This document shows positions 6,691 through 9,015 of a stretch of 9,015 nt of DNA, piece after piece. Made by a program: the position numbers and the translations under genes. The notes beneath the pieces are model-generated. The model was given only the letters and a program-made list of their open reading frames with translations. It searched no databases and was not told where the DNA came from. The first letter of the stretch is position 1; every line of letters starts with the position of its first letter. This DNA is from Propionibacteriaceae bacterium (GTDB lineage: Bacteria; Actinomycetota; Actinomycetes; Propionibacteriales; Propionibacteriaceae): NCBI GenBank assembly GCA_031255975.1, contig JAIRRM010000020.1, positions 1 to 9,015 of the forward strand. Reading direction: 5' to 3'.

Positions 6691-8223
6691 TCAGTACGCG
6701 AACCGCAACGGTCGGTCGTCGTCTTCTTCCGGCGGGGTGTCGCTGGGTATGTCTGGCAGCCCCTTACGTATCTGCTGCAGGAACAACCCCACGACGACCA
6801 CCGCCACCACGGCGTACACCAAGGTGTACAGCGTAAGCGTCAGTGCGATCTCCAGCGTCGAGACGTTGGGTGACACCGCTCCTTCGGTGGCCAGCACCCC
6901 GTACACGATCCACGGCTGACGTCCGATTTCGGTCAGCACCCAACCGCAGAAGTTGGCGATCATCGGCCACAGCGGCATAGACACCATCAGTGCTACCCAA
7001 CCTTTGGTGAGGCGGGGGTACTCAGCTTTGCGTGCCCGTAGCCACAACAGGCAACTGGCCAACAGCCCCAACAATCCCACGCCAACCATCACCCGGAAGG
7101 CGTAGTACGACACATTCAGCGGCGGGATGGGATCAATGGCCTTATTGAGTTCAGCGGCGTAACCGCTCTGTAGCGACGTGCCGTCGCCCCATTGGGTGCC
7201 GTCCCAAGTGCGGTAGCCGTTTGCGGCGAACTCAGTTTTCACGTCGTTGACACCCTGTACCGTGGCCCCGGTGTCACCGTAGGCCAGCCACGACAACAAC
7301 CCGTCAAAGGGCAGCGCCACCTCGAACGTCTTGGTGACATTACCGTCGGAGTCTTTGCCGAACCAGGCGAGAAGCGAGAAGGAACTAGCATCGCTGGAGT
7401 CGAGCAAACCTTCGGAAGCTGCCAGCTTCGCGGGTTGATGCTCGGCCTCCACCTGACCCATGAGGTGCCCCGAGCCTATTCCGGCGACGCAGGCGATAAC
7501 CATCACAGCGGCACCCAGCTTGGCGGCGGCCTGCCACACCGGGCCGTCGGAGCGCGCGGGGGGCACATCGCTACCTTCGGCGCGCATCGCAACCGGAGGC
7601 TTCGACTTGGCCCACCAGTACCCGGCCACGCCAAGCAGCAACCCACCGGCCACGATGAACGACGCGGCCAGGGTGTGCGGCAGTGTGGTGAGGAAGAATG
7701 GGTTGGTAATGAGCGCCACGAAGTTGTCGAGTTGCGCCCGGCCATTCTCGAATACCGCGCCCGTCGGGTTCTGCATCCAGGAGTTCGCGGCCAAGATGAA
7801 GATGGACGAGATGGTGCTACCGATGGCCGTTAGATAGATAGTTGCCAGATGCACCTTCTTGGGTAGTTTGTCCCATCCAAAGATCCATAGTCCAATGAAC
7901 GTCGATTCCAGGAAGAACGCGATCAAGGCCTCCAAAGCCAGCGGAGCGCCGAAAATGTCGCCGACAAATCGCGAATACTCCGACCAGTTCATGCCGAACT
8001 GGAACTCTTGTACGATGCCGGTTACCACGCCGGCGGCGAAATTGATGAGAAATAGCTTGCCAAATAGCTTGGTGAGTCGGAGCCACCCCGCGTCGCCGGT
8101 ACGCATCCATTTCGTCTGCATCACAGCGACCAGCCAGGTGAGCCCGATAGTCATAGGCACAAAGAAGAAGTGGTACACGGTGGTTATGCCGAATTGCCAC
8201 CTTGCCAAATCAAGGGCTTCCAT
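6691..8223 (-). CDS. cydA: Cytochrome bd quinol oxidase subunit I
   Basis: CydA carries the three haems (b558, b595, d) and the quinol site of cytochrome bd oxidase in the cytoplasmic membrane. The 510-residue protein shows all the expected landmarks. H18 in VYHFFFVP matches E. coli H19. E98 and E106 match the E99/E107 pair. H183 in LPHTLAASF matches H186, a haem b558 ligand. M379 in FRVMVG matches M393, the other b558 ligand. K266 and E271 in QPAKLAASE match the quinol-loop K252/E257, and GRQPW is at 434-438. The loop after residue 271 is of moderate length, and total length is near that of E. coli CydA (522). The C-terminus ends in an acidic tail, PPEEDDDRPLRFAY. The ATG at 8223 is chosen because MEALDLARWQF aligns with the family N-terminus; the open frame to 8316 gives a basic, non-family extension. 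The nearest purine-rich site, AAGGGG, is about 13 nt away, which is suboptimal. First gene of the cydABDC operon. Confidence 0.97.
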   Translation of the reverse strand: MEALDLARWQFGITTVYHFFFVPMTIGLTWLVAVMQTKWMRTGDAGWLRLTKLFGKLFLINFAAGVVTGIVQEFQFGMNWSEYSRFVGDIFGAPLALEALIAFFLESTFIGLWIFGWDKLPKKVHLATIYLTAIGSTISSIFILAANSWMQNPTGAVFENGRAQLDNFVALITNPFFLTTLPHTLAASFIVAGGLLLGVAGYWWAKSKPPVAMRAEGSDVPPARSDGPVWQAAAKLGAAVMVIACVAGIGSGHLMGQVEAEHQPAKLAASEGLLDSSDASSFSLLAWFGKDSDGNVTKTFEVALPFDGLLSWLAYGDTGATVQGVNDVKTEFAANGYRTWDGTQWGDGTSLQSGYAAELNKAIDPIPPLNVSYYAFRVMVGVGLLGLLASCLLWLRARKAEYPRLTKGWVALMVSMPLWPMIANFCGWVLTEIGRQPWIVYGVLATEGAVSPNVSTLEIALTLTLYTLVYAVVAVVVVGLFLQQIRKGLPDIPSDTPPEEDDDRPLRFAY

Positions 8224-8240
8224 GGGATAAACGTTACCCC
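8224..8240. promoter_or_regulatory. Near-palindrome touching the cydA start codon, possible operator or leader hairpin
   Basis: GGGATAA-ACG-TTACCCC: two 7-bp arms with one mismatch around a 3-bp centre, immediately before the cydA ATG and overlapping the place where its ribosome site should be. It could be a repressor site or a small hairpin that limits access to the purine-rich tract. It does not match the Rex (TTGTGAA-type) or Crp (TGTGA-N6-TCACA) consensus that often govern cyd genes. No regulator can be named. Confidence 0.35.
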
Positions 8241-8543
8241 TTTTGGCTTTATAATGTGCCCGCAAATTGTGTTTGATGCGGCTTATAGTGTTCGGATTAC
8301 GGTTTGCGATACTCACCTTGAGCTATGGAGAGCGTTTGTACCAGCCGTATCCCCCTGCGGTAGCGCCGCTTAAACGGCCTCAACCGCGCCCTGAACCCGG
8401 TGCCCTTAATACGGGATTAGCCTGTTGGATTCATCGCCGCGATGTGCCGTTTAATTCGATGCCCGATCCAGCGCGTCCCGCTTGGTCCTTTTGCGTTGAA
8501 AGCCGCTTCCTCGCGTGTCGCATACTCTTTGGCGACCAGCCAC
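8241..8543. other. Intergenic region upstream of cydA
   Basis: Apart from the candidate -10 boxes and the weak small frame at 8417-8554, I see no convincing gene in this stretch. Plus-strand frames crossing it have poor, Pro/Arg-rich composition and run into the repeats. A 6-bp inverted pair, CGCAAA (8261-8266) and TTTGCG (8303-8308), and a TTGTG half-site (8267-8271) are present but short enough to be chance. The region most likely holds the control of cydABDC. Confidence 0.4.
8248..8253 (-). promoter_or_regulatory. Candidate -10 element of the cydABDC promoter
   Basis: The minus strand reads ATTATAAAG here, holding TATAAA. A transcript would begin near 8241 and give a leader of only about 18 nt that includes the near-palindrome at 8224-8240. 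A second weaker candidate, TATAAG, lies at 8282-8287. No good -35 box is present for either, so an activator may be needed. Pattern-based only. Confidence 0.3.
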
Positions 8544-8554
8544 CCCTCCGTCAT
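8417..8554 (-). CDS. Possible small protein of 45 residues, or gene remnant
   Basis: An ATG-to-TAA frame whose product begins MTEGWLVAKEYATREEAAF and ends in a basic stretch, RWIGHRIKRHIAAMNPTG. Its composition (charged, mixed, two Trp, no low-complexity run) is more protein-like than the other frames of this gap, but I recognise no family. The start codon and first codons lie within the left 43-bp repeat (8544-8586), and there is no good Shine-Dalgarno. The frame may therefore be the tail of an older gene cut by the repeat rather than a working gene. It is oriented like cydA and ends 194 nt ahead of it. Confidence 0.25.
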   Translation of the reverse strand: MTEGWLVAKEYATREEAAFNAKGPSGTRWIGHRIKRHIAAMNPTG

Positions 8555-8629
8555 TCCGACCCCCGAGCCAGAACCTCTCCCCCATACCCTCCGTCATTCC
8601 GGCCTTCGAGCCGGAATCTCTCCCCCCAC
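8544..8629. repeat. Two tandem copies of a 43-bp palindrome-containing repeat
   Basis: Copy 1 spans 8544-8586 and copy 2 spans 8587-8629. Both open with CCCTCCGTCATTCCG, share GAGCC near the middle and CTCTCCCCC near the end, and differ at roughly seven positions. Copy 2 contains a perfect 8-bp stem, ATTCCGGC (8596-8603) and GCCGGAAT (8610-8617), around the loop CTTCGA. In copy 1 the same stem is eroded. The look is that of REP-like or small palindromic dispersed elements with TCATTCC...GGAAT ends. No T-tract follows on either strand, so it is a poor intrinsic terminator. Confidence 0.75.
8596..8617. repeat. Perfect hairpin inside the second repeat copy
   Basis: Inverted arms of 8 bp (ATTCCGGC / GCCGGAAT) with a 6-nt loop containing TTCG, a sequence known to favour stable RNA tetraloop-like turns. 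It would fold in RNA from either strand. Confidence 0.7.
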
Positions 8630-8639
8630 CCACAACTAA

Positions 8640-8825
8640 CCTAAAGAACGTTACGAGCGAGTTGGCCCGACGAACTGGGGAAAGCTCAAACCCCGCTCAC
8701 GCCCCAGAGTGAGCGCCTGCCTGGCTGAAGAGTACGAAGCGGGCACGAGCGCCGCCGCCCTAGCCCGCAAGTACAACCTGCACAAGCCCACCGCCTTGCA
8801 GCCTGTCCGCGTCATGTTCGTCTAG
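8640..8825 (+). pseudogene. Remnant of a helix-turn-helix protein (recombinase or transposase-like)
   Basis: Reading codons from 8640 to the TAG at 8823-8825 gives about 61 residues with no ATG and only a GTG at 8709. The second half, including CLAEEYEAGTSAAALARKYN, followed by LHKPTAL, fits the helix-turn-helix pattern [acidic]-YEAGTS-x3-LA-x2-[YF]-x-[LI]-[HS]-[RK]-x-T. That pattern ends many serine recombinases/resolvases and precedes the core of several transposases. In intact relatives the turn is followed by a second recognition stretch (like TVLxHLR); here it reads TALQPVRVMFV and stops. An in-frame TAA at 8637 closes the upstream side. With no start, no catalytic domain and an abnormal end, this looks like a decayed fragment of a mobile-element gene. 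Assignment to a precise family is not possible. Confidence 0.5.
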
Positions 8826-9015
8826 AACAACACGGCAGGCAACGGCTGTTGCACAGTAGCGAGTGCTTTACGAATCCCAGGCTGCATCTCCAACAGCAAA
8901 GCGGGATTCATGCCCGTGACCTGCTCCACAACCGCCTGAACAAACCCATACCAAAACGCGCCCCACCAACACTCACCGGGTAGTTCTCTACAAACCAATC
9001 CGACAACCGGAGCCA
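8822..9015 (-). CDS. C-terminal end of an unrecognised protein (enters from the right edge)
   Basis: The last 63 residues of a minus-strand frame that is open to the window edge and ends with TAG at 8824-8822. The visible tail includes an aromatic, hydrophobic stretch, CWWGAFWYGFVQAVVEQV, then a more polar helix-like part, MNPALLLEMQPGIRKALATV, and ends in LPAVLF. I do not recognise a domain. The aromatic stretch could be a membrane-associated or buried helix. The other minus-strand frames here hit stops sooner, which together with the balanced composition makes this the likely coding frame. The first bases are cut, so total length and start are unknown. Its stop shares the tetranucleotide CTAG with the stop of the plus-strand fragment at 8640-8825. 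Confidence 0.45.
   Translation of the reverse strand, partial: APVVGLVCRELPGECWWGAFWYGFVQAVVEQVTGMNPALLLEMQPGIRKALATVQQPLPAVLF

Noticed and set aside
5681..6919. A 412-codon plus-strand frame across cydB and the end of cydA
   Set aside because: It is the antisense of two clear cytochrome bd genes. Its Ser/Thr/Asn/Pro-rich composition is what hydrophobic minus-strand codons give when read backwards.
8261..8308. A Rex or Crp operator (TTGTG half-site, CGCAAA/TTTGCG inverted pair)
   Set aside because: Only half-sites or 6-bp arms 36 bp apart are present; neither matches a full consensus, so chance is a fair explanation.
8224..8316. A longer CydA starting at 8316
   Set aside because: The extra 31 residues are basic and unlike the family. 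The conserved N-terminus aligns with the ATG at 8223, and the extension would consume the likely promoter.
8596..8617. The hairpin as an intrinsic terminator
   Set aside because: The stem is good, but a C-rich tract follows on the plus strand and a GACGGAGGG tract on the minus strand, with no run of T.
8544..8629. A CRISPR array
   Set aside because: There are only two directly adjacent copies with no spacers between them, and no cas gene in the window.
8267..8644. A plus-strand frame of 125 codons in the gap upstream of cydA
   Set aside because: It runs through the promoter region and both repeats, has biased Pro/Arg/Ser composition, no ribosome site and no recognisable domain.

Overview
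The window is GC-rich DNA with dense coding, short overlaps and Ala/Gly/Val-rich proteins. The order cydA-cydB-cydD-cydC and the protein styles (acidic or Pro/Ala-rich disordered tails, a TTG start) suggest a high-GC Gram-positive actinobacterium able to respire at low oxygen. I cannot name a genus from sequence alone.

Layout. At the left edge, on the minus strand, is the N-terminal part of a cation diffusion facilitator transporter (1-245). Upstream of it on the same strand lies an unrecognised single-pass membrane protein with a disordered cytoplasmic tail and an external domain with two cysteines (284-1195). Divergent from that gene, on the plus strand, is deoC, deoxyribose-phosphate aldolase (1332-1997). 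It converges on, and overlaps at the stop codons with, a four-gene minus-strand operon covering about 6.2 kb: cydA (8223-6691), cydB (6675-5476), cydD (5469-3820) and cydC (3823-1994). This operon is the core of the window.

CydA and CydB form cytochrome bd quinol oxidase. CydD and CydC form the heterodimeric ABC exporter needed to assemble it. The junctions are 15 nt, 6 nt and a 4-nt ATGA overlap, so one transcript and translational coupling are likely. CydA keeps all three expected haem ligands and the quinol-loop residues. Both ABC subunits keep Walker A, Walker B, Q-loop and H-switch residues.

Upstream of cydA is a roughly 600-bp accessory-looking stretch. It holds a candidate cydA promoter with a near-palindrome against the start codon, a possible 45-residue ORF, two tandem 43-bp repeats (one with a perfect 8-bp hairpin stem), a degraded helix-turn-helix fragment on the plus strand, and the C-terminus of an unrecognised minus-strand gene entering from the right edge. 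The last two share a CTAG at their stop codons.

I see no tRNA, rRNA, CRISPR array, phage module or clearly new multi-gene system. The window is mostly a conserved respiratory operon. The least explained parts are the long CydC linker, the compact CydDC nucleotide-binding domains and the repeat/remnant region upstream of cydA.
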